A DNA stretch of 64,000 bases from Rosa chinensis (GCF_002994745.2 NC_037092.1:82318824-82382823); one strand, 5' to 3'; shown: positions 11,714-23,973, counted from the stretch's first letter. Notes: generated by a model not told the origin, from the sequence alone. Numbers and translations: made by a program.

Positions 11714-12428
11714 TCAGCCTGGACTCTTCTCCTTGTTCACATGTCTTGGGGTGCGTCCTTCATCATGGGCGGATGTAGACGTCTTTGGGCTTCTCTTGTG
11801 GGCTTGGTGCCATCTTCTAATAGGATCCGGTGGACACACGTGGTTGGGCTTCTCTTGTGGGCTTGCACCATCTTCTAACAGGATCCGGTGGACACACGTG
11901 GTTGGGCTTCTCTTGTGGGCTTGGCACCATCTTCTAACAGGATCCGGTGGATACACGTGGTTGGGCTGATCCCCTTGATATATGCTAGAGTCCAACCAAT
12001 GGCAGTCTTGTGCTTCTTCAACAGGTCCACCAACTTCCTTTCTTGCTCTACCTCCACAACGTCTTCTTCTTCATTATGGGCCACTTGGGCCTTCTTGTGG
12101 GCTCTGGGAGGGTCCAATAGCACACGTTCACTCCTAGTGATGATGGCTTGGGTTTGCTCTTCCCTGTTTCAGTAATCCGGCCCATGAAAGGGTTGTACCT
12201 CGGGCCTCCATCCACAACTACAGTTGAAGGCATTGATTCGAGACATGCCATGACTTTTCTTTTCCGTGACTTACGACAGCTTTCGGCTATTGTGTGTCTG
12301 TCACAGCTCCTTGAAATTCGTTTGGTTCCCCCACGCGCTCCCCACGCGCCAATAATCCTTGCTTTTCCGTGTTTTAGGGCAACTTTTAATCTAACGCGTT
12401 CTTTGACTCTCCGAGACTGTCCATCCAA
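11714..12428 (-). pseudogene. Remnant of Athila-type pol (segment just before reverse transcriptase)
   Basis: Minus-strand frames carry LVDLLKKHKTAIGWTLAYIK and GISPTTCIHRILLEDGAKP. This matches the conserved segment upstream of the reverse transcriptase palm in Athila-lineage elements (typically IKGISP..CMH.ILLE). It is broken by stops and frameshifts. After HRILLEDGA the sequence degenerates into tandem copies of the same peptide, encoded by the 59-bp repeat at 11,765-11,964. The catalytic reverse transcriptase core is missing. The frame at 12,048-12,428 upstream is of uncertain origin. Confidence 0.6.
11765..11964. repeat. ~59-bp tandem repeat inside the pol remnant
   Basis: About four units contain GGATCCGGTGGACACACGTGG, then TTGGGCTTCTCTTGTGGGCTTG, then CACCATCTTCTAA. 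GGATCCGG occurs at 11,823, 11,881 and 11,940, and a diverged copy starts near 11,765. On the minus strand each unit re-encodes a peptide like HRILLEDGA, so a piece of pol coding sequence was amplified in tandem. Confidence 0.85.
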
Positions 12429-12638
12429 GGGTGGAGATTTGCATGCCCTATTCTTATCATTAGGTGCATTATGGGGATGGGAACATTCATGCCAAAAACC
12501 TTCCTCTGATTTCAGATCCTCAACAATACCCTTCCTTTTTTTACGAACACCTCTCTGTCAACTTCAGTTCTCCTTTCTCAGATCTTCAGTCCTTCTCTCT
12601 CAGATCTTCAAGTGTCTCATTCTCTCAACCCATCACCA
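12319..12638 (+). promoter_or_regulatory. Upstream/leader block of the first WUS-like gene, shared with the second copy
   Basis: Several stretches match the DNA upstream of the second WUS-like gene (read on its own strand): GCGCCAATAATCCTTGCTTTTCCG (12,346 on), CCATCCAAGGGTGGAGATTTGCATGCC (12,421 on) and the leader CATTCTCTCAACCCATCACCA directly before the ATG. The first two also match the block at 30,937-31,200. Conservation upstream of the coding region suggests that gene and upstream sequence travelled together. No TATA box is certain here; the equivalent position reads GCATTATGGGG. Confidence 0.6.
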
Positions 12639-13247
12639 ATGGAACCACAAACCCAGTAACCAACCGAGGATGGAGGAAGCAACAAAACAGCCGGGAGTAG
12701 TGCTAACATGCTTTGCAGGCGGAGCAGTACCAGGTGGACTCCCACTCCAAATCAGATAAGAATCCTCAATGAGCTTTTCTACAGCAAGGGAGTTAGGTCC
12801 CCAACCGTAGAGCAGGTTCAGTGGATTTGTTTCCAGTTGAAACGGAACGGAAAGATTGAGGGCAAGAATGTCTTTTATTGGTTCCAGAACCACAAGGTTC
12901 AGGATAAACAGAAGAAGAAGAACACTTCGGATGTTCATGTGCCCATGCAAAGATCAGGGCTTATTGGTAATGGTACCAATTGGAAACCTAAGGATAACTA
13001 TATTAACTTTGGATCTTCTGCGTCTTCTTCTGCTTCTTCAGCTGGTGTTGGTGGATCCATTAAGGAGATTGAAACCCTTCCACTGTTTCCCATGCACGGT
13101 GAGGACATCTTTGGCAACATGAAGACTACTTCCGAGGGAGGAAGCGGCTATGGCTACTACTCTGGTGGCTCAGGCGGCTACAACGGTGGCTCTAGCATTT
13201 CTCTTGAGCTCAGCCTCAACTCCTCCGGATCTGTTGACTTGGCTTAG
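12639..13247 (+). pseudogene. WUS-like: WUSCHEL-like homeobox gene carried antisense in the Athila-like element (copy 1)
   Basis: The ATG at 12,639 is in frame with everything downstream but meets TAA at codon 7; the next in-frame ATG, at 12,708, opens 179 residues to a stop at 13,245-13,247. The homeodomain has [20 protein letters not shown], then RSPTVEQ, then [16 protein letters not shown]. Helix 3 then reads KVQDKQKKK where WUS normally has KARERQKK. After it come HVPMQR, a WUS box ([11 protein letters not shown], 13,074 on) and an EAR-like SLELSLN (13,200-13,220). WUS is a nuclear transcription factor of the shoot stem-cell niche; its WUS box and EAR motif recruit co-repressors. At about 203 codons it is shorter than typical WUS, lacking a central segment that copy 2 keeps. 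No introns are visible. It lies antisense to its host element. Confidence 0.85.
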
Positions 13248-15129
13248 TATAGTGTATTTCTATTTTATTTTATTTTTTTTGAAGTTTTTTTTTTTCAATA
13301 AGACTTAATGAATGTAGTTTTTTTTTTTGAAATTTTTGTTGTTGTTGAATTTTTCAATATATAGGACTCAAAATGAAAGAAGAAAAAAAATATAAATTTC
13401 TTACCCCACACTTAAATATTGCATTGTCCTCAATGTAATCAATTAAAAGCATGCACTGAAACACGTAAGCATAGAGGAAGGCATTTACGAAAACAAATCC
13501 TAAAATAAAAACAAAAGAGAAAAATTGAAAATAAAAAGAAATAGGGAAACAGAACCATACCAAGGACAAAAGTATAAATCCCTTCCCCCACACTTAAATA
13601 TTGCATTGTCCTCAATGTAATCAATCATAAGCATGCAATGAAACAAGTAAGCATGGATAGAAGGCATTTATGAAAATAAATTATAAAATAAAACAAAAGA
13701 GAAAAATTGAAAAATAAAAAAGAAATAGGGAAATGGAAAGCAAATCTGATTATATTCTGAATTGGGTTGCCTCCCAAATAGCGCTTGGTTTTAACGTCTT
13801 CTCAGCTTAGACGTGGTTTCCTCAGAAGAATGTAAGATTCTCTTCCCTTACTCGTTAAATGTGTATGGCTTGAATTGGAAAAGAGAAGGTCTTCTGTATT
13901 TAGGTTGTGAAGGATTCTGCATACGAGCAAGTCTTTCTTCAATCTTTCATGCACTAGGGATTTTTAGAAGGCTCGGTCATTTATGAAAATCCTGAACAAC
14001 ATTAAAAATTAAATAAGTTAGTAACTATACAATAAAAGAAACACAAATTAATATTTTATACAATAAAACGTCAATTTTTTTATTTTTTTATTTATTTATT
14101 TTACAAGTAAGAAATGTGAAACAAAACAAAACACAAGAATTTACAAGTATAAAGTATTCACAAGCATTTCTTTTTCCTTTTACAATTTAATTTATTTTCA
14201 AAACTTAGGTACGACAACAGGGAGTCTCGATGTGCAATGGGATTGAAACAGCTACCCTTTTTCAAGACTATGTTTTATCCAATATACCTTGGTGTATCAC
14301 AACATTTTTTTTTCTTCTTTTATTATAAAAATTATTGAAATCGAATCTAATTCCAAACGGTAAATCAAGTGAATGTGCGGCCCAAGTATAGTCGTCTAGA
14401 CACAAACTCCCTTTCAAATCTTTGGGGCAACCTTACTGAAATGGCCAGGTAGGGGAGGGCGACCACAAGTGGTAGAATCCATTTTGGCATGAGCTACTCC
14501 TACATAGTGGTTTAGGCCCATTTGCAAGCACTTCTGGATCCAAAAAAACCAGTCATGAACATTGTCCCCTTCCTTGACACCATTCCACATAGGCTATACT
14601 TACTAAGATGAAAAAAGTCATAAGTGTAAAGATAGTTCAACAAGTGTTAAGAAAGACCGCCCTCAACCTTAAGGGACCTGAACTAGGTACCAATAAGGGG
14701 TTTAGGCCTATATTAACAAAATAGACTTCACCTATTCCTCTCAATTTACAACTTACAATTAACACACTAACACACATTTTTTTTTTTTTACAAATTTCTA
14801 CCAACTTCTAATCCAAAAGAAATAATCTAACTATCAAATATTTAATTTTTCAACTAGAAAGTGAAATTGTAATAAGTAATAAGCAAATAGCAAATAGGCA
14901 AGATTAATTCTTTTTTATTTTTTTTCAACATGCTCAGAATTTATCCTTTTCTTACCACAATTTACTAATTTACTTACCCAAAGTACTTACCACAATTTCA
15001 AAAATAAGGTAACTACCACAAAAACTAACAAAACAAAGAAAATAAGAACACAAGTTGAAACACAAAACAAAAGTAAAATTTCTAGCTTCCCCAAAGGCAA
15101 ACTGAGCTAGGAATAAGATTTTACACCAA
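13248..15129 (-). other. Non-coding internal region of the Athila-like element with a 182-bp tandem duplication
   Basis: A unit beginning TATAAATTTCTTACCCCACACTTAAATATTGC at 13,391 recurs at 13,573, each continuing through CAATGTAATCAAT, AAGCATGCA and AAAAGAGAAAAATTGAAAA. At 13,761 the motif GGGTTGCCTCCCAAATAGCGCTTG parallels GGGTTGCCTCCCATGCAGTGCTTA at 11,678, so the two flanks of the WUS-like insert resemble one another. The rest is AT-rich and contains no supported gene. Confidence 0.6.
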
Positions 15130-15147
15130 TCCCCGACAACGGTGCCA
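15130..15147 (-). promoter_or_regulatory. Primer binding site, Asp-tRNA type (decayed)
   Basis: On the minus strand this reads TGGCACCGTTGTCGGGGA, differing at two positions from the common plant site TGGCGCCGTTGCCGGGGA. Both changes are G-to-A or C-to-T at CpG sites, as expected of methylated DNA. It lies six bases from the LTR at 15,154 and proves the minus-strand orientation. Confidence 0.85.
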
Positions 15148-15153
15148 AAAACT

Positions 15154-16311
15154 TGTTAGCCAAATAGCCACCCTCAAGTATAAGGGGTACAAGTAATAGT
15201 ATAGGGATTTAAGAAAGGTTGTCGAACCCACGAGGATTGGATTCCTTTCACTAGCTAGGTTGTTAACCTAAGGAGAGCTATAATATGCAAATGTACAATC
15301 ACAAACCTAAATTCACAAGGAAATCTAGGCTCATGGTGAGTATGAGCATTGTGGTGATAGTGAAATTGTTTTTGGTTTTTGAAGATAGTTTTGAATTGAA
15401 AACAACTAGATGCTCAAATATAAACTAAATTACTCTAAACTAAAATAGTGAAATAATGGATGAAGTTAGGAGTTGGATTGTCTACCACTAACCTCCCTTG
15501 CAAGTATTGAAGTTCAAATACAAGTGATGCTATTCTAATTTCCCAATTACCCTCTTTGCATCCGGATAAGACTACAAAGGCTTAAACTCCTTTAATGGTA
15601 TCAATTCCAACCGGATAAGTCTAGAATTAACTACCTAAGAACAAATCCTATTACCGGTTAAGTCTCAATTCATTGTTCCTAGATGCAAAAAGTTTTGAGT
15701 TTAGATAATCATGCAAGCAAACAAATCCTAGATCTAGGTGATTTTAACTCACAACCTTCACATGCACATAGAGGATGCTATCATGCTATCAATGCTCATG
15801 GTTAACTACTCCCTAAACATTTTTTCATGAGATGACAAACACAACACATTCAAAGTAGTTAAGTTTGAATGAATGCATTCACTTCTTGAATTAGCATATG
15901 AAGATGAAAATCACAAATAACATCAAATGCAAATAAAAAAATCAATTCATACAAGTTTGGCTAGGGCTTTCAACCCTAGCCCCAACAAAGTACTACTCAC
16001 TCATAATTACATATACTAACTTCAAAATCAAATTAAACACCAAAATATAATCTAGAGTAAAAGGGATAGAGTTGGCCTAGTGGTGTGTCGGATGGTCCCC
16101 AAGCTCACGTCTTGGTGGTGATGGTGGTGGTGGTGATTCCCTCTCCTTCTTGCTCTTGAAACATTGATGATAAAAGATAGTGAAGCTTGTATTATGTATT
16201 GTGTGAATAAGTGGACTAGATGGAGAAAATGATGATAGAAAAGAGAGTGGAGAAATGATGTAGTAGTGATGGTGTTAATGGAGATAGAGGATAAGAAATG
16301 GTGGTGGTGAT
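15154..16311 (-). repeat. Right LTR of the Athila-like element, piece 1 of 3
   Basis: This matches 7,912 to about 9,070 of the intact LTR. It stops at GTGGTGAT (16,304-16,311), where the hAT element was inserted. Confidence 0.95.
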
Positions 16312-16803
16312 TAGGGCTGGGCGTCTGGACCCGAGAACCCGACCCGAACCGATCAAAAAAGCCCTATTCGGTTTGGTTTTATGTTGGAAAATACCGGTTC
16401 GGTGCAAAGCCCGACCCGAATTACAATTTATTGGGTCGGTGTTGGGCTTGATATTTTTTGGGACCAAAAGACCGATACGAACCGAATCATCCTTCTGCTT
16501 TGCTTTTTCTTCATTCCCCTTCTACCTCTACTCTCTCTTCTGCTATCCTAGGTTGGATCACCTGCAAAAACTCCTTAAACTTAGGATTAGCAATCTCATC
16601 CTCATCCTCACTCCTCTTCTCTCCCATGCCGCCCCGACTTTTCCTGATGGCCTCCTGAGCTTGAGATTGAAGTAGATCGAAGTAGAGAGGAGTAGATCAA
16701 AGTAGATTGATGTAGAATGAATTGGAAGAAAGAGGAGAGTATTTGCAGTTGATGAAAGATGAGGAAGAGGAAAGGAGAAGAACTGCATAATGGGAATTGC
16801 TGC

Positions 16804-17979
16804 TGTTTGCACCCAAAATGAGCATTTTGGCATGATAAGGCACGTCTTGGAGAAATTAAGCCAATGTCAGTGGCTCAAGCTATATATTGTCGACAAGTTC
16901 GAAATATATTATTTAGAGGCTAAATAAAGCCTACTATGGAAGCATGGAAATGAAAAGTCAACTTTAGCACATTTTCCTACTTCGGCTAGGAGAAACCGAG
17001 CTAAACAAAGAAGGAGAGGCGGCAGACTAACCAAACGAAATCCAAATGAGCTAAAACTTTCCAGATTACATCTAGAAAGCCCAAGGATCATTTCTTATGA
17101 AGAGTGCCAGAGCTATTTTTGAGTGGAAGGCCTTCAAACAATCAGTCTAATTTTTTGCAGAAGCAAAACTGGATAACTAGACCTGTAAGAGGTCCAGCAG
17201 CTTTTCTGGCCCGACCACTATACCAAAAGCTCTGAATTTTTACCAGGATGATCTACACTCATAGTGGAACATTTGTTATAAAGAAGTCACGGTCAAAATC
17301 TGAATTCTTGATAGAGATATAATTGAAGGAATAAAGGAGCTGAAAGTGCTTCCTTATCTCCAAAATTCATCATTCCTTATCTCCAATTATGCTTCCTTAT
17401 CTCCTTATCTCCGAAATTCATCATTCTTTATCTCCAATTATGCTTCCTTATCTCCAAAATTCATCATTTCTTATCTCCAATTAATGCTCCACTATCATTT
17501 GTTTAATGCCAACTACTTTGGCATGGTAGCCTATAAATAGAGGTTACAATGAAACACTTAGACACACAATTCACAACAACAATCTCTAAGATTATCCAAG
17601 CCTCTCTAGAGCAACCCTCTCCTTCTCTTATCGGTAGTCATACTCCAGTCCTAGTCTCCTCAAGAGCCGACTGTTAGTGCTACCAAACCTTCCAGCCAAG
17701 CTAAAGTCACGCTTTAGCAAGTTCTCCTCACTTCCTAATAGTTCTCGCTCTGCTCGATCTACAACAACGAGTATCGATTGTGATTTTGAAGAAGCTCAGC
17801 AAAAGTCCTCGCCACGAGGCACAAAGAATCCCACGATGAGGTTGGTGCTCTCCTCGTCCACAATCGCTTGAAAGAAGTCAGGTCAAGGGACACCCCCGAT
17901 GACCGCACCCGAACGGTGCTGGCACGCCCGTGCAAGAAAAGAGACTGTTGACCAGCTCAAGGAAAACTGGAGCCAAACA
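16804..17979 (+). repeat. 5' LTR of gypsy element 2
   Basis: Starts TGTTTGCACCC and ends GAGCCAAACA. A TATA box, CTATAAATAG, lies at 17,531-17,540, so transcription should start near 17,565. The TCCTTATCTCC/AAATTCATCATT motif recurs several times at 17,350-17,480. Confidence 0.95.
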
Positions 17980-17981
17980 TT

Positions 17982-18000
17982 TTGGCACGCCTAGTGGGAC
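17982..18000 (+). promoter_or_regulatory. Candidate primer binding site of gypsy element 2
   Basis: TTGGCACGCCTAGTGGGAC lies two bases after the 5' LTR, where the minus-strand DNA primer tRNA pairs. I recognise this form as common in Tat-type elements but do not assign the tRNA. Confidence 0.6.
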
Positions 18001-18036
18001 TTACTGCGAGCTATAAATCACACCACTATTAAGAAG

Positions 18037-20220
18037 TTGAGCTACTTTCAATTCAGACTTCGAGAAGCCATTGGGAAGTCAAGCGCAAACCCTTATCAAA
18101 AGGTTTACGTTAACTGCCCGAAACATAAGACCTCCAGTTATAGAGCGCACTCGCGTGCAGACTGTCGTGGTCTTTCTGAAGAACAAGTAATCCAAAGATT
18201 TTCTCCCCAACCTCCATCGACAGAGATGTCAACTGAACGAGGAGGAAATCGACATCCTACTACTGAAGGCGAGAAAGTTCCCGCCACCCAGCCTAATCAG
18301 GCTGGCGATACGACTAGCATCACCCAGGCAGCCGCGAGCGCAATTACAACTATTAACTTTGTGCCTATTCTCGTTCCAAAAAATGCAACCATAGAAGAGC
18401 GGCTTAATGTCCTTCAACAGAATTCTGCCACATACCATGAGAAGATGGAAAAGGCCCTTGCGGAGGACCGTCGACGGCTTAATGAGTTCACGATCTCAGT
18501 CAAGAAGCATGAGCTAGCGGCACAACAAACACAAGGGCAATTGGATGGCATGAACCAAAAAATGTAGAAGAACCATGAAGAGCTATTGGTCGCAAGCAAA
18601 CACATTGCTTCAGAAGTCGCGACGATTCGCAAAGAAGGATCTAACGTCGCGACCCAGGTGGCCATGTAGAAGGCTGACCTTGATCAGGCTAGAGAGGTTC
18701 TACATAAAACACTGGGAGATCCTAGCACCATTCTAGGCTCTCTAGGTCAGTCCCCCATATTTGGCAAGTACATAGCACCAAATGCTCGAGAAAAAGCAAG
18801 CGGCGGCAGTACAGCCACATCCGCTACTGCCATATCAGTAAAAGGTAAAGAGACTACTCTGGCAACGGGTGGGAAGAACAACGCTGCGTCATCAGTCACG
18901 CAAGGGACCAGGACTTTGAAAATCAATGAATGGGCCATTGTTGATCATAGCCTGTTTCCCCAATATGACAGCGACGGAGTTGAATACGTGCACCACAATC
19001 CACCTCCAGCAAGCCATTATGGTATCGACTGGGTTGAAAGTCCAGTGAGGGTCACAACAGTCACAAAGGGTCAGCCAGCAGTGGGTTTTACATCGCAGAT
19101 ATCAACCCAACACAAAATGACCCATGGAGGCAACATATCTTTGGTTAATCAGGCTTCACAGGCGCCACCGCTGATCTGGCCAGTTGATGATACAGTGGTT
19201 CACCCACCTCCTCCTGATCCAAGATATATAAGGAGAGAGGAGGTAGAAGCAATGATCAGGGCCGCGAACCAAAGGGCTAACCTAGAGGAGGCCTACCACG
19301 GGCCCTTCCCACAACATATTACACAGACACCTTATCCTAGGGAATATAAGAACATTACGTTCTCTACTTTCTCGGGAGAGGAAGTCGAAAATGTCGCCGC
19401 CCATTTGGTTAGGTTTCGAGTACAGTGTGGTCAGTACCAAAACGACGACAATCTGAAGTGTAACATCTTCGCTACTTCTTTATCGGGGTCTGCCTTCACC
19501 TGGTTCACTAAGCTGCAACCGGGATCAGTTGCGAGTTAGCCCGCGATGGAAAAGCTGTTCAAGGAAACCTTCGGGACTATCAAGCTGGAAGTAGATCTGG
19601 CTTCACTCACTCATATGGCTCAACAGCCAACTGAATCCTCTGTCATGTACCTTCAGCGCTTTCAGATCCAGAAAGGAAAGTTGAACGTGATTCTGCCGGA
19701 AAAAGAACTGGTGAAGTTGGCAATCAAAGGCTTAGAGCCCCGCCAACGCAAAAAACAGCATGGAAGCATGTTCAATTCCATGGGGGAACTGATTACAGAA
19801 GTAGGAAGTTTTGAGCACTTGCTCAGGGAAATGGACGCTATGAAAAACGCCTCAAAGGGGACATACATCCCAGGGAAACGCCGATTAGTGGCTGCACTTA
19901 GCCATCAATCCAGTTCCTTTGATCCTTACTACAAGAGTGAGGAATCTAGTACAACAGAGACTGATGAGTCTGAAGAAGACGAGATAACTGCCCTGGAACT
20001 CACTGGGAAAAAGGCTTCAACGCTAAAGCAACTGAAGCTGTGCAAAGAGCCGGTCAAGCTCAAGTCGGTGGTTTTCACCAAACCAGAGTTCGCAAGTTAT
20101 ACTTATGACGTGAACAAAACGCATGAAATCTTGGATGAAATGATCACCGCGAAGATGGTGAAAACCGACATTGGCCCATTTCCCAAACCAGAGCAGCTAA
20201 GGGGGGAAGAAATACTGTAA
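18037..20220 (+). pseudogene. gag of gypsy element 2 (broken)
   Basis: Frames at 18,037-18,567, 18,916-19,539 and 19,546-20,220 are in the same phase and separated by stop codons, so they form one original gag. The N-terminal part is coiled-coil-like (heptad-rich, about 18,400-18,560). The retrotransposon gag core lies at about 19,330-19,860 (FSTFSGEE, AFTWFTKLQPGSV, then LFKETFG and YLQRFQIQKG). A zinc-knuckle-like YCKLHNMWNHNTTDC spans 20,209-20,256 in another frame, so a frameshift near 20,205 precedes it. Gag would form the particle that packages element RNA. It cannot be translated as one protein here. Confidence 0.85.
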
Positions 20221-20230
20221 ACTCCATAAC

Positions 20231-22181
20231 ATGTGGAATCATAATACAACCGATTGTGTTAAGCTGAAGGATCAGATCCAAATCTGGTTAAATAACGGTA
20301 GTTTTCAAGTAGAGGCGCCGACAACAGCAGTAGCGTTGGTAGACCTAGATCCCTTCCCAGATACAGGCATCAACATGGTGGACGTGGCATGGGGTGAAAA
20401 AGATCAGCAGAATCAAAGTCCAGACCACGCTGCTAAGGATTCGAAAAGGGTTGGAGACAAAGTCGTGAAGCAGGAATCCAAGACTCGTTTACCCATTGTC
20501 CTATGCTTGCGGTGCAAGGAAGAATGTGACACTCAAGCCCTGCATGAGGAAACATCCCAGACTGTCAGCTTTGGATCTCTGCCGCCAATACGGTTAGTAT
20601 CATCCTCTAGAAACTTCCAACCATGCAGCCCAAGAGTATACAGTGGTTCAGAAACTCCTTTTCCAAGGGACTCAAACTTATTCAAAAAGTTGAAGACCGC
20701 GAGGGAAGAAGGGCAAGCAGATAAGCGGCAAGGGGATTTAACCAGACCTTACATTCCGCCAGTGTCGACGTCCTCGATCAAAGAAGGGAGATGGTATACA
20801 CAGAAGAAGGGCAAGGAGGTGGAGATGAGCTCTTTAAGGTAGAGAAAACTCCAACAGAGGTTTGGAGAAGCAAAGCGAACCTTGGAAGCACTAGATCAAG
20901 GACTGATCAAACCATCGCAATTACTGAAACCTCCAGAAGAGTATCAGAGACAATTGGAGGCATTGGCCTCCAAGAGATTCGTTTCCCTGCAAGTTCAGAA
21001 ACAGCAGCACAAAGTATGGCACAAAGAGCAAAAGCTACGTGCCCCCAAGAGCAGCGCTCAGGAGAAGTCCCTAGTTCCCGCGAGGCAAGAACCGCCGCCA
21101 GCTCGTAAAGTCAATGTTTGGATGAGAGTATCTCGCGAAGGAAGAAATAGCGAGCCTTCCATCTTTGACAGGCTGGGGGGCAAAGACAATCGGTCCGCAA
21201 TTGTGCAGAAAGTTCAAAGCTTGGTAGTCGCTCTCCCAGAGGAAGTAACAAATTTTAGAATCACTGAACCAGGTTCCCATGGTACAGGAGCACGAACAAG
21301 CCAAGGCGGTGATCCCCGCAGAAGAATCATTGGTTGCTTTCATGGTTAAACGATTCAACGCCGATATCCCAGTAGATGAACCCAAGCTCAATCTTGATGA
21401 TGACATAGACGAAACAGAAATGGTGGATACCTCTTGCAATATGGTTTATGTGCTCCCTGCTAAGTATGCCTTACCAGTCGCTGCACAGGAATGCGTAGAA
21501 GCTGACGCGATTGGAGAACAGCAGTTGCAAATCACTTCAGCCGCAACAATGCAGATAAAAGAAGTAGTGTTCCTTGAGACTGAAGATGCTAACAGTAAGG
21601 GTTTCTTCATGAGCTTCATAAGACCCACACCCGCCATGGTGCAACACATGCGACCTTTGTATATCACAGTAGAAATTAATGGGACTAAGCTCAGCAAGAT
21701 AATGGTTGATACCGGCGCGGCTGTGAATGTCATTACTACCAGAACCATGCATCTACTAGGGATCAAGAAAGAGAATATCCAATCCACGTCCCTTACGCTA
21801 AAGAACTTCGCGGGGACTGTGACCAAAACATTGGGTTTGATTTTCCTACGAGTCAAGGTGGGTCCAGCAGAAGGGGTTTACGCTTTCTTTGTTACAGATT
21901 GCTATGCGGCATATAGCAAAATTTTGGGCCGCGACTGGATCCACAGGAGTTATTGTGTCTCATCCACCCTTCATCAGCAGTTGATCATATGGGACAGAGT
22001 CGCAGACAAGGCGGAAATTGTTAAAGCAGACCCGCGACCTTTTTCGGTGTCTACCAACTGCTTGGACGCAAGGTATTACCTAGAACCAATCTCTCCTTTA
22101 CAAGTCGTTGGTATTGATGATAAAGGCTGCCCCATAGGGGTGACGACCTCTGAATTGGCACAATGGGGGCTCACGGTCTAA
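20231..22181 (+). pseudogene. gag-pol linker and aspartic protease of gypsy element 2
   Basis: Frames at 20,231-20,842, 20,882-21,349 and 21,279-22,181 overlap in different phases, showing frameshifts. The protease motif IMVDTGAAVNVIT lies at about 21,700-21,740, with the catalytic DTG intact, followed by FLRVKVG and ILGRDWIH. This is the retroviral-type aspartic protease that would cleave the polyprotein. The region before it is a Lys/Glu-rich linker. The domain looks complete, but its upstream frame is broken. Confidence 0.85.
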
Positions 22182-22233
22182 AAAACGACCTCGAAAGGCC
22201 TGGATATGCGGTGCCATCTCTAAGTGTTAATTA

Positions 22234-23973
22234 ATGAATCACGAACTCATGGAGGAAGAGGTAGAGGCCTTCCATTCCTTGTATGAGAGGCTATCCTCAT
22301 ACTTGGTGGAAAAAGAGGCCTATGATCAAGTCGCGACCTTAGAAATTGTTAATGAAGAGTTCACGGACAAAGAAGGGGAGGAAGAAGAGATTCAGCTTGC
22401 TCCAGCGCAATTGGATGACACACCTCCGAAGGTTAGGGACCCTACTAAAAAGGTCAATCTGGGAACAACTGATGAGCCTATAGAAGTGGCTATCAACACT
22501 TACTTAGAGCCTAGCGAGAAACAAAGGCTCGTCGAATTACTGCTGGAATTCAAGGACTGCTTTGCGGAAAAATATGAGGACATGCCAGGCCTATCACCAG
22601 ACTTGGTATGCCACCAACTACCAACGCTGCCTAATAAGAGGCCTTTGAAGCAAGAGCAGCGAAGAATGAGCTCGGAGACCCAAGTTCTGGTTAAAGAGGA
22701 AGTCGAAAAGATGCACAAGTCGGGCATTATTAGGGTAGCCAAGTACAATCAGTGGTTGTCCAATATAGTGCCTGTTCGCAAGAAGAATGGCAAGATGAGG
22801 ATCTGTGTGGATTACAGAGACCTTAATTTGTCTACACCTAAAGACGTCTACCCCATGCCTGTTGCAGACATGTTGGTAGACGCGGTTGCAGGGCACGAAC
22901 TGTTGTCTTTCATGGACAGCACAACGAGATATCACCAGATTCCGGTCGCGGAAGAAGATAGACACAAGACCGCATTCCGCTGCCCTGGGTTCACGAGAGT
23001 TTTTGAATATGTGGCCATGCCTTTTGGACTGATGAATGCCGGAGCAACATATCAGAGAGCCATGAACCTGATCTTCCATGACATACTTGGGAAGATCTTA
23101 GAGGTTTACATTGATGACGTCGTCGTGAAGTCTAAGAAGAGTGGAGATCACTTCACAGATCTCAGAAAAGTTTTCGAGCGCATGCGGCTACACAAGCTCA
23201 AGATGAATCCCGCCAAGTACGTTTTTGGAGTTTAGGCAGGCGATTTCCTGGGATTCATTGTCCATCAAAGAGGCATTGAAGTCCCTAAGGATAAGGCAAA
23301 CGCGGTCATCAACGCATCTCCCCCACGAACGAAGAAAGAATTACAACAACTATTGGGTAAGATCAACTTTTTGCGACGATTCATTTCTAACTCTGAGGGC
23401 AAAATCCAGTCGTTTTCCCCACTGCTGAAGTTGCAAGGACAGAACGAGTTTGTGTGGGAACCTAAACATCAAGAGGCTTTCGACAAAATCAAGGCCTATC
23501 TTGAGAGCCCGCCAGTGCTTGTTCCTCCCAGAGCTGGATTTCCATTAAAGTTGTATGTTTCAGCAGGACATGTTATCTTTTACCTCAGTAGGACACTCAC
23601 AGATTGCGAAACAAGGTACACTCCAATGGAAAAGCTGTGTCTTACATTATACTTCTCAGCATGCAAGTTGCGGCATTACATGTTGTCCTTTACTACTTGC
23701 ATCATTGCTCAAACCGATCTAGTCAAGTATATGCTATCGCGACCTATCCTGAGAGGCAGTATTGGCAAGTGGGTGCTCGCCTTATCAGAATTCTCACTAC
23801 AGTATGTCCCACAAAAAGCAGTAAAGGGGCAAGCTATCCCGGACTTTCTGGCACATCACCCTATGCTGGATGTCCCCGTGGTTAGAGATTTAGAGGTCGC
23901 TGCCACAAATTTAGATCGCCCAGACTTGGTGTGCTTACCAGAGTACGCCACGCTGTATCAAACCACAATCTGA
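22234..23973 (+). pseudogene. Reverse transcriptase and first RNase H of gypsy element 2
   Basis: The conserved order is visible: MRICVDYRDLN, then YPMPVADMLVD, then FGLMNAGATYQRAMN, then EVYIDDVVVKS (catalytic YIDD, about 23,105-23,118). A TAG at 23,233-23,235 interrupts the frame, which resumes as GDFLGFIVHQRGIEV and the connection to the RNase H domain (FVWEPKHQEAFDKIK...). The RNase H part appears shortened around PLKLYVSAGH, so its first catalytic positions may be lost. The module would copy element RNA into DNA. Confidence 0.9.

Noticed and set aside
12148..12759. 203-codon plus-strand frame overlapping the WUS-like gene
   Set aside because: Out of phase with the homeodomain frame and without recognisable domain; it runs through the leader of the WUS-like gene.
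16298..16675. Plus-strand frame of 125 codons in the hAT left half
   Set aside because: Begins before the hAT boundary in the LTR, so it is chimeric; no transposase motif.
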